A DNA stretch of 15,493 bases from an uncultured Eubacteriales bacterium. Lineage in GTDB: Bacteria; Bacillota_A; Clostridia; Christensenellales; Aristaeellaceae. A program made the position numbers and the translations under genes. Below the pieces are notes generated by a model, which saw only the letters and a list, made by a program, of their open reading frames with translations, ran no database searches and was not told the DNA's origin. This document shows positions 6,840-14,126 of the stretch, one piece after another; the first letter of the stretch is position 1; each line of letters begins with the position of its first letter. The stretch covers positions 1-15,493 of the forward strand of contig CADBLV010000007.1 of the NCBI GenBank assembly GCA_902795555.1, read 5' to 3'.

Positions 6840-8189
6840 TTACTGGGCTACCGCGTCCAGCATCTGGAGAGTCACCTGGATGTCCAGATCTTTGCCGGTG
6901 GTAGAGATCATGCCCTGAGCGGCATCCTCGACCTGATCGGGCCGCCAGATCTTCAGGTTGACGGTGTCGCCTTCCTTCAGCTGCTGCAGAATCCCGGAGA
7001 GATCCTCAAAGGTCGGAGTCACGGTGCCGTTCGCTTCCATAATCACGTCTCCGGCCAGCATGCCCGCCTTCTCGGCAGGGCTGTTTTCTTCCACAGACAG
7101 TACATACACGCCGTTGGGCAGGATGCCGTTGGTCATGGAGGCGCCGTTGAAGGTCGTCACGGAGACGCCCAGGCGGGGTTTCCCGACCATGCTGTTCTTC
7201 GAGCTGTCCGTTTCTTCCGCGCTGCCTTCCGTCTTCACTTCCGGAACTTCGGCGTTCAGCGCCTGCTCGATCACATCCTTCACCTCGTTGATCGGGATGG
7301 CCAGACCGATGTTCTCGATTCCCAGGGAATTCATGGACGAACGGGTGCCGCTGTACTTCATGTTCGGAATCCCGACCAGCTGCCCTGCCGTGTTAAACAT
7401 GCCGCCGCCGCTGTTGCCGTTGTTAATGGCCGCGTCGGTCTGGATCATCTTGTTCACCCGCTTAACCTTCCGGCCGTAGGCGTCGACGGTGGTACCCTGA
7501 GAGGATACCTCCCGATCCAGAGCGGAGATAATGCCCGCGGTCACCGTGCCGGTCATGATCGTTCCTTCGCCGTTGCCGGGATTCCCGATGCAGATGGCCC
7601 AGTCGCCGACGACCAGCTGGTCGCTGTCGCCCAGCTCAACGGGATCCAGGGGCAGTCCCGGCACATAGAGCACGGCCACGTCCTTTGATTCATCGCTGGC
7701 CGCCACCGTCGCGTCATACAGAGTCGCTTCGTCGTCTTCGTCCCGCAGAACGGACACCTTCAGGCTGCTGGCATTGTCCACCACATGATAGTTGGTCACC
7801 ACATATTCCTTCGCCACCACGACGCCGGAACCGCTGCCGCTCTGAACTTCCCTGGGCGTGTTCTGGCTTCCGTTGCCCCGGCCGTTCCGGCCGTTGCCGT
7901 TTCCATAGCCGTATCCGTAGCCGTAGCCGCCGCCGAAGAAGTAATCCCAGGGGTTGCTGTAGTAATCATTGCTTCCGCCGTTGAAATAACTCACCAGCTG
8001 ATAATTGTTGATGCCGACGACGCTGTCCCGGACCTTTGCCACCGCTTCGGTAAAGGGCGAGGTGAGCACCACCGTTTCCGCGCTTGCCGTTCCCGGATTC
8101 CGGAAAGCCGCAAACGCTGTGACTGCGAGCGCACAAACCAGCGCCAGCGCGATGTATCCCAACACATGTTTTCTGAAAGTACCTGTCAT
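6840..8189 (-). CDS. HtrA/DegP-like membrane-anchored serine protease with PDZ domain
   Basis: A 449-residue protein with an N-terminal membrane segment (about 8-29) and an extracytoplasmic trypsin-like domain. The catalytic triad is H135 (TNYHVV), D170 (ESKDVAVL) and S260 (NNGNSGGG). A PDZ domain covers about 335-445 (RLGVSVTTF, then SPAEKAGMLAGDVIMEANG). HtrA proteases degrade or refold damaged envelope proteins. Residues about 70-115 form an unusual glycine, tyrosine and asparagine-rich linker (FGGGYGYGYGYGNGNGRNG). The frame extends to a TTG at 8198, but AAAGGAGG (8199-8206) directly abuts that codon and stands 9 bases before ATG 8189, so ATG is used. It follows the GerMN gene by 168 bases. 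A possible -10 TATACT (8217-8222, minus) lacks a good -35, which could mean an activated promoter. HtrA is the usual downstream gene of walRK loci. Confidence 0.9.
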   Translation of the reverse strand: MTGTFRKHVLGYIALALVCALAVTAFAAFRNPGTASAETVVLTSPFTEAVAKVRDSVVGINNYQLVSYFNGGSNDYYSNPWDYFFGGGYGYGYGYGNGNGRNGRGNGSQNTPREVQSGSGSGVVVAKEYVVTNYHVVDNASSLKVSVLRDEDDEATLYDATVAASDESKDVAVLYVPGLPLDPVELGDSDQLVVGDWAICIGNPGNGEGTIMTGTVTAGIISALDREVSSQGTTVDAYGRKVKRVNKMIQTDAAINNGNSGGGMFNTAGQLVGIPNMKYSGTRSSMNSLGIENIGLAIPINEVKDVIEQALNAEVPEVKTEGSAEETDSSKNSMVGKPRLGVSVTTFNGASMTNGILPNGVYVLSVEENSPAEKAGMLAGDVIMEANGTVTPTFEDLSGILQQLKEGDTVNLKIWRPDQVEDAAQGMISTTGKDLDIQVTLQMLDAVAQ

Positions 8190-8198
8190 TTCAATCAA

Positions 8199-8206
8199 CC
8201 TCCTTT
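8199..8206 (-). promoter_or_regulatory. Ribosome binding site deciding the HtrA start
   Basis: AAAGGAGG on the minus strand, 9 bases before ATG 8189 and touching the alternative TTG at 8198. Confidence 0.75.
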
Positions 8207-8291
8207 CGGTTTCAGCCGTAGTATATCCCCCGATTTTGACAGGATTATGAACGCCATGTTAACAATTTATCTTTTTTTCACATCTGTTCTT

Positions 8292-8329
8292 CGGATCCCC
8301 TCCGGCTCTCTCAGAGCCGAATCGATCCG
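8292..8329. repeat. Two-tier hairpin between gerMN-type gene and htrA
   Basis: An inner perfect stem CGGCTCT (8303-8309) pairs with AGAGCCG (8313-8319) around a three-base loop. An outer six-base stem CGGATC (8292-8297) pairs with GATCCG (8324-8329). No T-run follows on the minus strand, so it is not a standard terminator. It could be a processing or attenuation element that sets HtrA levels relative to the upstream operon, or chance. Confidence 0.45.
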
Positions 8330-8357
8330 CCGAAAGCGATCCTGTAATCGGCTTTGC

Positions 8358-9893
8358 TCATCTGATCGGCTCCGGATTGCAAAGGAATTCCCCTGCCCAG
8401 TAAATCTCTCCGGCGATGGTTTCGATCTGCTTTCCCTCAAAGAAGAAGCAAACCCGGCTGAGGCGGCAGTTCATGGCCACCGTGTTGACCATGCTGTAGC
8501 ACAGCTGCGCCTCCCTTTCCTTTCCCCAGGCCTGAATTTCCGATCGGAATCCCTCCGAGAGATTGATCAGCAGCGTATCGCCCACGGCGGCAATCCCCAG
8601 CACATCGTCCTCCCGCAGGGCAGGCGGCATCACAGCCTCCAGTCCCTGGTTCCGCTCCCGCTCCGTCGGGCCGGCCATCAGCTCCGCCAGCAGTGCCCGG
8701 GGAGTTCCTGTCCGCTGTCTGTCCATGGGGCGCTGGCAGGCTGTCAGATAGCCGTCCCGGGAAAAATACACCGTCGCGTTTCCCATGAGCCAGCTTTGAA
8801 ACATGTTCCGCCGCAGAAGCCCGCCCAGGGCTGTCACGCTGCCGGGGGTTCCGTTCAGCTCGGTGATCGGGGTGTCGTTCACCCGGAAGCTCACCGCGCT
8901 CACGCCCGGCATGAAGGTGGTCAGCGTCATGGTCACCGCCGCCGCCAGGCACGGCAGATCCGTCTGCCAGGCTTCCAGCAGGGTTTCCACCTCTTTCCTG
9001 AAGGACAGGGTAATCAGCCGCCCGCCCTTCTCCAGTTCGCTGGTCAGGGGTTCATACACCATGTAATCCGCCAGATCCGGCAGATTCGCGTCTCCCGTCT
9101 TGTTTTTCCGAACGTCTCCGATGGCCCGCAAAAGCCCCATGGCCAGCTGCTCCGGCGTCTGGCCCGGGAAGGTCAGGATCCGGTTTTCACATATGATGCC
9201 CACCCCGTCCGTCAGGGGATCGTAAAGGGTTGCCATGGCGTTCAGGGGCGTCAGGGAGGCATCCTGTCCCAGAGGCGTTCGCCGGGCTTCCATCTGTTCC
9301 CACAACACCGGCAGGTTTTCGTCCGGATGAGCCGTCAGGCTGCCCATGGGCAGAATGCTGCTGACGTCCAGTCCGACGCTCATGTCCGCCGAAAGCACGT
9401 TGACAAAGCTGATCTCGTCCAGCGAGCAGAGCGTGGAAGCCAGCCCCACGCACATCGTATAAAAATCGGAAGAAGACAGCTGCAGGGCGCCGGTCCCCAG
9501 ATTCACCGTGCAGATACTGCCGCTGATCTCCACAGGTTCATATCCGTAGAGCGTAATCGGGCGCCCCTCCGTCCAGGGAATCACTTCCGCGTCCTCCGGG
9601 GTGTTCAGGAAGATGGTCACAAGGCTTGTCACCAGATCGTGAAGCTCCGCGGCCTCCAGCGTCACTTCCCGCGGAATCAGCTGCATCCCGTTGGCCGCAC
9701 GCAGATACAGCGTGGCCGTCCGTCTCTGTCCCACAACCCCGTCGCCGTCCGGTGCCGTCCAGGAAACCTGCGGCAGGGGAAGGGTGGGAGCGGGATTCTT
9801 TTCGACCTCCCGGTTTCGGCCGCAGCCGCTCAGGAAAGCCAGCATGATCATCGTCATCCCCAGCGCCGCAATCCTTCGAAATCGCCTGTTCAT
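8358..9893 (-). CDS. GerMN-domain lipoprotein
   Basis: A 511-residue lipoprotein: basic start, hydrophobic stretch and lipobox LSGC with the lipidated cysteine at residue 24. Two GerMN-type modules are likely. The first covers about 60-175 (ATLYLRAANGMQLI, then ICTVNLGTGAL). The second, clearer one covers about 375-500 (ATVYFSRDGYLTAC, ALLAELMAGPTERERNQ, TLLINLSEGF, and a C-terminal FFFEGKQIETIAG). GerMN domains occur in spore-germination GerM and in cell-envelope lipoproteins of Actinobacteria and Bacillota, some encoded beside two-component kinases. Here it follows the histidine kinase by four bases, the slot occupied by yycH/yycI in Bacillus, so a role in sensing or modulating the kinase is a reasonable inference. 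AGGGAG, 9 bases before ATG 9893, lies within the kinase 3' end. Confidence 0.8.
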   Translation of the reverse strand: MNRRFRRIAALGMTMIMLAFLSGCGRNREVEKNPAPTLPLPQVSWTAPDGDGVVGQRRTATLYLRAANGMQLIPREVTLEAAELHDLVTSLVTIFLNTPEDAEVIPWTEGRPITLYGYEPVEISGSICTVNLGTGALQLSSSDFYTMCVGLASTLCSLDEISFVNVLSADMSVGLDVSSILPMGSLTAHPDENLPVLWEQMEARRTPLGQDASLTPLNAMATLYDPLTDGVGIICENRILTFPGQTPEQLAMGLLRAIGDVRKNKTGDANLPDLADYMVYEPLTSELEKGGRLITLSFRKEVETLLEAWQTDLPCLAAAVTMTLTTFMPGVSAVSFRVNDTPITELNGTPGSVTALGGLLRRNMFQSWLMGNATVYFSRDGYLTACQRPMDRQRTGTPRALLAELMAGPTERERNQGLEAVMPPALREDDVLGIAAVGDTLLINLSEGFRSEIQAWGKEREAQLCYSMVNTVAMNCRLSRVCFFFEGKQIETIAGEIYWAGEFLCNPEPIR

Positions 9894-9897
9894 CCGC

Positions 9898-11367
9898 TCA
9901 CGCTCCCTTCCGGGGCAGCCGGACGGTAAATTCCGACCCTTCGCCCATGCTGGATTCCACCGTCACCGTTCCGCCGTGCAGCGTCACCAGCTGACGCACG
10001 ATGCTCAGCCCCAGCCCGGTTCCCCCGGTTTCACGGCTCCGGGCCTTATCCACCCGATAGAAGCGCTCAAACACATGATCCCGATCCTCCTCGGGAATGC
10101 CAACGCCGTTGTCACGCACCCGCCACACCAGATCCTCCCCGTCCAGATGCAGCGAAACCTGAATGATTCCGCCGTCGGGGGTGTATTTGATGGCGTTGTC
10201 CGTCAGATTATACAGGACCTGATGCAGCCGGCCCCGATCGCCCATCATGGTCAGACCTTTTTCAATCTCTCCCGTCAGCTGCTGATTCCGCTTCTCCGCC
10301 GCCGGATGCAGCAGGCGCAGAATTTCCTCCGTCAGTGCGGAGAGATCCACCGTTTCCTTCTTCAGGCCCTGCGCTGCGTCGTCCGTCCGTGTCAGCGTCA
10401 GAAGATCGGTGATGATCCCCGTGAGACGGTCGATTTCGTGGTTCATGTCCTCCATGAATTCCTGCTGCAGCTCCCGGGGCATGTCCGGCTGATACATCAT
10501 GGTTTCCAGCATGATCTTCATCGTGGCCAGCGGCGTTTTCAGCTCATGGCTGGCGTTGGAAACGAACTGATTTCGGGTCTGATCCAGGCTTTCCAGCTGT
10601 CCCGCCATGGTGTTGTAGGCTTCCGCCAGCTCGCGCATCTCCCGGCTGCCCCGAACCGGCGCGCGCACGCTCAGATCGCCCTTGCCCATCCGGCCCATGG
10701 TCCGGCTCAGATCGGTGATCGGCTTGGTAACGACCTGGCTGATAATCAGCGCCAGGCCCAGCGCTCCCAGGGCGATGATTAAAAACACGGTGACCAGCTG
10801 CCATTGCACGGAATTCAGAGAATCCATCAGTCCCTGAATCCGGCTGACATACAGAATCACGCCCAGGAGCTTCCCTCCGGAGCGAACCGCCCTGGCGCAA
10901 TAGGCCACATATTCCGCGCCGGTCTCCCCGCTCATGGCTTCCACGGTTTCCCTTCCGGGGGTATAAATGCCGTAGGCCTGGATATTTCCGCCCGTCAGCA
11001 CCTGCAGCACTTCCTCCAGGTTCAGCCGCCGTCCGCACAGGGCGCCGAAGGTATCCAGCTGCACCTTCCCGTCCGTGTCCAGAAACATCAGCCGCCCGCC
11101 CATGGCGTCCGCGTTGGTCCTCAGGGTTCGGTTCAGATTGTCGACAGACAGTTCCTCCAGATCCGGAATCAGCGCCTCCGCCACCCGTTCCGTCATCTGA
11201 TAATCTTCCCGCGTCCGCTGGTCAAACAGAAAGTCCCGAACCAGATCCGTCAGATTCGTGGCCGCCACGAAAAACGACGCGCCGACAACGACAAAAAAGG
11301 CCAGCAGGATTTTCCACCTGATGCTGGCCCTGGAAAAGCGGTTCTTAGTCCTGGTCCGTGAAATAAT
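9898..11367 (-). CDS. WalK/PhoR-type sensor histidine kinase, apparent ATT start
   Basis: About 489 residues: a basic start (RTRTKNRFSRASIRWK), TM1 about 18-37, an extracytoplasmic Cache-like sensor about 38-188, TM2 about 189-213, HAMP about 214-264, HisKA with phosphoacceptor H274 (SNASHELKTPL), and HATPase_c with N box (LTDNAIKYT), DNGVGIPEED, FERFYRVDKARS and GGTGLGLSIV. It should autophosphorylate and pass phosphate to the adjacent regulator. Unlike Bacillus WalK there is no PAS domain between HAMP and HisKA. No ATG, GTG or TTG exists between the regulator stop (11345) and TM1. The only in-frame conventional start upstream (GTG 11529) would overlap the regulator by 185 bases. GGGGAG at 11374-11379 lies 6 bases before ATT 11367, which is taken as the start, overlapping the regulator by 23 bases. 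The start remains uncertain; the kinase body is not. Confidence 0.85.
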   Translation of the reverse strand: MISRTRTKNRFSRASIRWKILLAFFVVVGASFFVAATNLTDLVRDFLFDQRTREDYQMTERVAEALIPDLEELSVDNLNRTLRTNADAMGGRLMFLDTDGKVQLDTFGALCGRRLNLEEVLQVLTGGNIQAYGIYTPGRETVEAMSGETGAEYVAYCARAVRSGGKLLGVILYVSRIQGLMDSLNSVQWQLVTVFLIIALGALGLALIISQVVTKPITDLSRTMGRMGKGDLSVRAPVRGSREMRELAEAYNTMAGQLESLDQTRNQFVSNASHELKTPLATMKIMLETMMYQPDMPRELQQEFMEDMNHEIDRLTGIITDLLTLTRTDDAAQGLKKETVDLSALTEEILRLLHPAAEKRNQQLTGEIEKGLTMMGDRGRLHQVLYNLTDNAIKYTPDGGIIQVSLHLDGEDLVWRVRDNGVGIPEEDRDHVFERFYRVDKARSRETGGTGLGLSIVRQLVTLHGGTVTVESSMGEGSEFTVRLPRKGA

Positions 11368-12037
11368 AACCCACTCCCCATTTGGTGAAGATGAACTCCG
11401 GTTTCGAGGTATCCCGTTCAATCTTCTCCCGCAGGCGCCGGATATGCACGTCCACTGTCCGCGCGTCGCCCGCGTAATCGTATTTCCAGACGTTTTCCAG
11501 CATTTGCTCCCTGCTGAAAACCGTCCCACGATTGGTCACAAACATCTGCAGCAGGTCAAATTCCTTGGCCGTCAGCTTCACATCCCGGCCGCCCAGGGTG
11601 ACGCTGCGTTTCACAAGGTTAACCTCCATGTCGTGTACGCGCACCACGCGCTGCTCCTGCTGATTCATGGCGCCTGAAACCCGGCGCAGGATCGTCTTGA
11701 TTCGGGCCTTCACCTCAAGGATATTGAAAGGCTTGGTCATATAATCGTCCGCGCCGTATTCCAGTCCGAGGATCTTGTCCATATCCTCGCCCTTGGCCGT
11801 CAGCATGATAATCGGGATATCGCTTTGTTCCCGAATCCGCTGGCACACAGCGATTCCGTCCATTTTGGGCAGCATCACGTCCAGCAGAATCAGGTCGAAG
11901 CACCCGGTTTCGAATTTATCCAGCGCCTCCTCGCCGTCCATGGCCGTGTCCGTCTCATAGCCTTCCTGCTCCAGCGTCTACTTGAGGCCTTTCAGAATCA
12001 AAGGCTCGTCATCCACCAGCAGAATTCTTCTACCCAC
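11345..12037 (-). pseudogene. WalR-like OmpR-family response regulator with in-frame TAG at codon 20
   Basis: Read through the TAG, the gene encodes 230 residues, normal for OmpR/PhoB-type regulators. It has acidic pair D9-D10 (ILLVDDE), phosphoacceptor D53 (LLLDVMLP region), T80 (MLTAK) and K102 (TKPF), then a winged-helix domain (KLTAKEFDLLQMF; GDARTVDVHIRRLREKIE; GVGYYF) close to WalR/YycF. GTG 12037 is the start, with AAAGGG (12047-12052) nine bases upstream. Codon 20 is TAG (11978-11980) within LILKGLK-stop-TLEQEGYE, where relatives carry an aromatic residue, so one base change from TAC would explain it. The first downstream ATG (11941, residue 33) would give a protein without the acidic pair. 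Everything after the TAG is intact with no frameshift, so the stop is recent, suppressed, or a sequence error. Listed as pseudogene only because of the stop. Confidence 0.75.
11374..11379 (-). promoter_or_regulatory. Putative ribosome binding site for the ATT-initiated kinase
   Basis: GGGGAG on the minus strand inside the 3' end of the regulator gene, 6 bases before ATT 11367 and 9 before ATT 11364. It is the best-placed purine-rich site for the kinase. Confidence 0.4.
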
Positions 12038-12046
12038 GCGTAAACA

Positions 12047-12052
12047 CCCTTT
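12047..12052 (-). promoter_or_regulatory. Ribosome binding site of the response regulator
   Basis: AAAGGG on the minus strand, nine bases before GTG 12037. It supports the full-length start upstream of the in-frame TAG, rather than the ATG at 11941. Confidence 0.6.
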
Positions 12053-12073
12053 CGGTTCTCAATCTGTCTTTTC

Positions 12074-13369
12074 TTACGGATCGTAGCTCACGCTGCGGTT
12101 CTGCTTGGTGTCCATCATGATAATCAGGGTCTTGCCCCGGAGCATCGGCATCTCGTATCCGTCGGGTCCGTAGAACACCGTGCGGTCCAGGATGCTGTCG
12201 CGCCGCCAGACGCCTTGGTAATGCTTGCCGCCCATGAAGAAATCGGCATTCCCGTCGCCCTTGTTCTTGATGATCTTGCCGTCCACCCGGATGTCATCCA
12301 TCTTCGCGGGCACAAACTGGGTTCCCTGCCCGTTCCAGTCGATCGTCACATACTGGACTATCACATTGGTGAAGGTGATCGGGTTTCCGTGGTTGATTTC
12401 AAAGGTGAAGGTACCCTCTCCGGACTTGTCACGGGCCACCAGCTTCGGATTTTCCAGCGTCAGCTCGTCATACAGGGCCGCGGCATTCGGATCGTCCTTC
12501 AGATAGACATAGCGCTCATAGACATTGTTTTCCGGATCGTATTCCAGGCGGCTGTTGTTCACAGCCTGCTTCCAGTCCACATAGATGAAGGAAGCATCGT
12601 CCCCGGGCAGGTTGGGATCGATCGCGTCCACGAACACATAATTGTGGTTGGCAACCTCCCAGTCCTTCGGGCACACTTCCTCGACGATCTCCGCCAGACG
12701 GTATCCGGCGTTGTTCGGGGAGTCAATCTGCGTTTTGTTGACGCGGAAATGCTTGTCCCCCGCCCGATAGGGCTTCGTCTTTCCGTCCGTGCCGTTATAC
12801 AGGATGCCCACGGTGTTCAGCTTCTTGCTCATCCAGGTGCCCGGCCGGGCCTTCGCCAGAGCGGAAATCAGCGGGTCCACGTTCAGGTCCTGCTTGCCGT
12901 GGAAGAAATAAGGACAGTTCCACTCAGCCTGGATGCCCAGGTGATGCGTACGGATGCTCCGCAGCGGCCCGACGATTTCCGGATATACGTTGTTGTAAAC
13001 AGCGGTGTGCCGGGTGATACCGTCGCTGCTCAGCATCGTCTCATACATGATATCGCAGTAGGAAGCGTACCACGGCGCATTCTGGCCGATGCCGCCGTTC
13101 GGGTTTGAAATCTGAACAAGCACGGGATAATACTTTCCCGTCTTCACCATGCCGCCGAAGGTCTCCGGCAGCTTCAGCGTCGCGGCCAGCTCCGCGATGC
13201 TCTCCCCTGTCGTGGGGCTGATCCCGGGCTCAATGGGGTTGTCTCCGGTTCTGTGAATATTGATTCCGCGTTTTTCGGTTCCGTTGATCATCACCTTGCC
13301 GGTTTCCACCGCGCAGGCCGTGCTCATCAGCAGCGCAAAGGCCAGCAGAAGGCTCCAAATTCGTTTCAA
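12074..13369 (-). CDS. DUF3048 (YerB-like) exported protein
   Basis: A 431-residue exported protein. A signal peptide (MKRIWSLLLAFALLMSTACA) ends near residue 20; the cysteine at 19 is not in a good lipobox, so it may be a cleaved secreted protein rather than a lipoprotein. The body matches the DUF3048 pattern: YYPVLVQISN, APWYASYCDIMYETML, DGITRHTAVYNN, VGPLRSIRTHH, and a C-terminal domain with ITFTNVIVQYV and FMGGKHYQGVWRRDS. The biochemical role of DUF3048 proteins is not settled. TTG 13369 is the only usable start, because an in-frame TGA lies nine bases upstream; GGGAG (13380-13384) stands ten bases before it. Only 36 bases separate its stop from the response regulator start, with no terminator between, so it is probably the first gene of that operon and shares its promoter and WalR box. 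Confidence 0.8.
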   Translation of the reverse strand: MKRIWSLLLAFALLMSTACAVETGKVMINGTEKRGINIHRTGDNPIEPGISPTTGESIAELAATLKLPETFGGMVKTGKYYPVLVQISNPNGGIGQNAPWYASYCDIMYETMLSSDGITRHTAVYNNVYPEIVGPLRSIRTHHLGIQAEWNCPYFFHGKQDLNVDPLISALAKARPGTWMSKKLNTVGILYNGTDGKTKPYRAGDKHFRVNKTQIDSPNNAGYRLAEIVEEVCPKDWEVANHNYVFVDAIDPNLPGDDASFIYVDWKQAVNNSRLEYDPENNVYERYVYLKDDPNAAALYDELTLENPKLVARDKSGEGTFTFEINHGNPITFTNVIVQYVTIDWNGQGTQFVPAKMDDIRVDGKIIKNKGDGNADFFMGGKHYQGVWRRDSILDRTVFYGPDGYEMPMLRGKTLIIMMDTKQNRSVSYDP

Positions 13370-13411
13370 ACCATTTCATCTCCCATACAAGAATTTTAAC
13401 ATTCCCGGAAG

Positions 13412-13427
13412 GAATCTGAAAAGATTC
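13412..13427. repeat. Small inverted repeat overlapping the operon -10 box
   Basis: GAATCT (13412-13417) and AGATTC (13422-13427) flank GAAA. The structure covers part of the -10 hexamer (13424-13429) and the likely start site, so it could be an operator half-site pair or a 5' transcript hairpin. Confidence 0.35.
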
Positions 13428-13453
13428 TACCATAAAGAGTCATGCCCTGTCAA
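13424..13453 (-). promoter_or_regulatory. Promoter of the DUF3048-walRK-like operon
   Basis: On the minus strand a perfect TTGACA (13448-13453), an 18-base spacer, then TAGAAT (13424-13429). Transcription would start near 13417, leaving a leader of nearly 50 bases before TTG 13369. Confidence 0.7.
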
Positions 13454-13470
13454 ATACTCTGTCGGATTTT

Positions 13471-13487
13471 TTTACATTTTCATAACA
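13471..13487 (-). promoter_or_regulatory. Candidate WalR box upstream of the operon promoter
   Basis: On the minus strand TGTTAT (13482-13487), five bases, then TGTAAA (13471-13476). This matches every position of the published WalR/YycF consensus TGTWAH-N5-TGTWAH. It ends 17 bases upstream of the -35 TTGACA, a usual place for an activator of the OmpR family. The cognate-looking regulator is encoded two genes downstream, so autoregulation is the simplest reading. Confidence 0.55.
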
Positions 13488-13494
13488 AAATAAG

Positions 13495-14088
13495 TCATTT
13501 TTGTGCGGGCAGATCCTCGCCGCGGATGTACTTTCCCAGCGGCGCGTAAATCAGCATGGCGATGATTTCCGTCACAATCAGCTCCGCCAGCATGTACCAG
13601 CCGTTATACAGGAAGGAATACAGCCAGGGACTGGTCATCGTCATATTCATAAAGGTTTCCGGCATCCAGCCGCCCCAGATCCACACGCCGGTAATCAGAT
13701 GGCAGAGAAACCGCAGCGTAAAGGTCACCGCGATGCCCACGGCCATGGCCGCCCGGGTGCGCCCCATGATGTTGTCAAAGATCCCGGACAGGCCGATCAC
13801 GGTATAGGCAATGATGTAATCCAGGAAAATGACGCCCACCGCCGTCGCAAACGTCGTCGCATATCCCACGTTGTCCAGCCCCAGCATCAGCTGAATCAGG
13901 CTGTACACAAAGGCGGTGAGGGTGCCCCATTTCCATCCCCACCGATGGCTGATAATCACCAGGGGCAGCATGCTGGCAATCGTGACGCCGCCGCCGAAGG
14001 GCAGGTCGATTTTCAGAATTCTCAGAATGGTTCCCAGCGCGATAAAAATCGCGCTCTCCGTCATGCTCCGGGTTAATCTCCTGTTCAT
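13495..14088 (-). CDS. thiT: Thiamine transporter, ECF S component ThiT
   Basis: A 197-residue integral membrane protein with about six hydrophobic segments, matching the ThiT/YuaJ family of energy-coupling-factor S components, which bind thiamine with nanomolar affinity and share an EcfAA'T module encoded elsewhere. Family motifs seen are LPFGGGVTIASMLPL and SHRWGWKWG near the N-terminus (L1 loop), RFLCHLITGVWIWGGW (histidine and tryptophans lining the site) and SFLYNGWYM (tyrosine and asparagine contacts). Length is typical. A GGAAGG site lies about nine bases before ATG 14088. The TPP riboswitch and terminator at 14127-14270 control it directly, confirming the thiamine role. No clear terminator follows its stop, so some read-through into the DUF3048 operon is possible. 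Confidence 0.92.
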   Translation of the reverse strand: MNRRLTRSMTESAIFIALGTILRILKIDLPFGGGVTIASMLPLVIISHRWGWKWGTLTAFVYSLIQLMLGLDNVGYATTFATAVGVIFLDYIIAYTVIGLSGIFDNIMGRTRAAMAVGIAVTFTLRFLCHLITGVWIWGGWMPETFMNMTMTSPWLYSFLYNGWYMLAELIVTEIIAMLIYAPLGKYIRGEDLPAQK

Positions 14089-14126
14089 GGTTCATTTCCT
14101 TCCTTTCACGGATGATTTAAACGCAT

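Noticed and set aside
8241..8275. A WalR box in the htrA leader (TGTTAA at 8262-8267 region)
   Set aside because: Only one half-site fits; at the required five-base spacing the second half has at least two mismatches.
7785..9929. A 714-codon plus-strand open frame antisense to the HtrA and GerMN genes
   Set aside because: It lies opposite two well-supported genes, has no ribosome binding site or recognisable domain, and its composition (rich in H, R, Q, G) is typical of antisense frames in GC-biased coding DNA.
11368..11529. N-terminal extension of the histidine kinase to GTG 11529
   Set aside because: It would overlap the DNA-binding domain of the regulator by 185 bases in another frame, and the added residues are not kinase-like.
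11345..11941. The response regulator as a normal 198-residue gene starting at ATG 11941
   Set aside because: That product would lack the first strand and the acidic pair needed for phosphorylation, and no ribosome binding site precedes it. The GTG at 12037 with in-frame TAG explains the sequence better.
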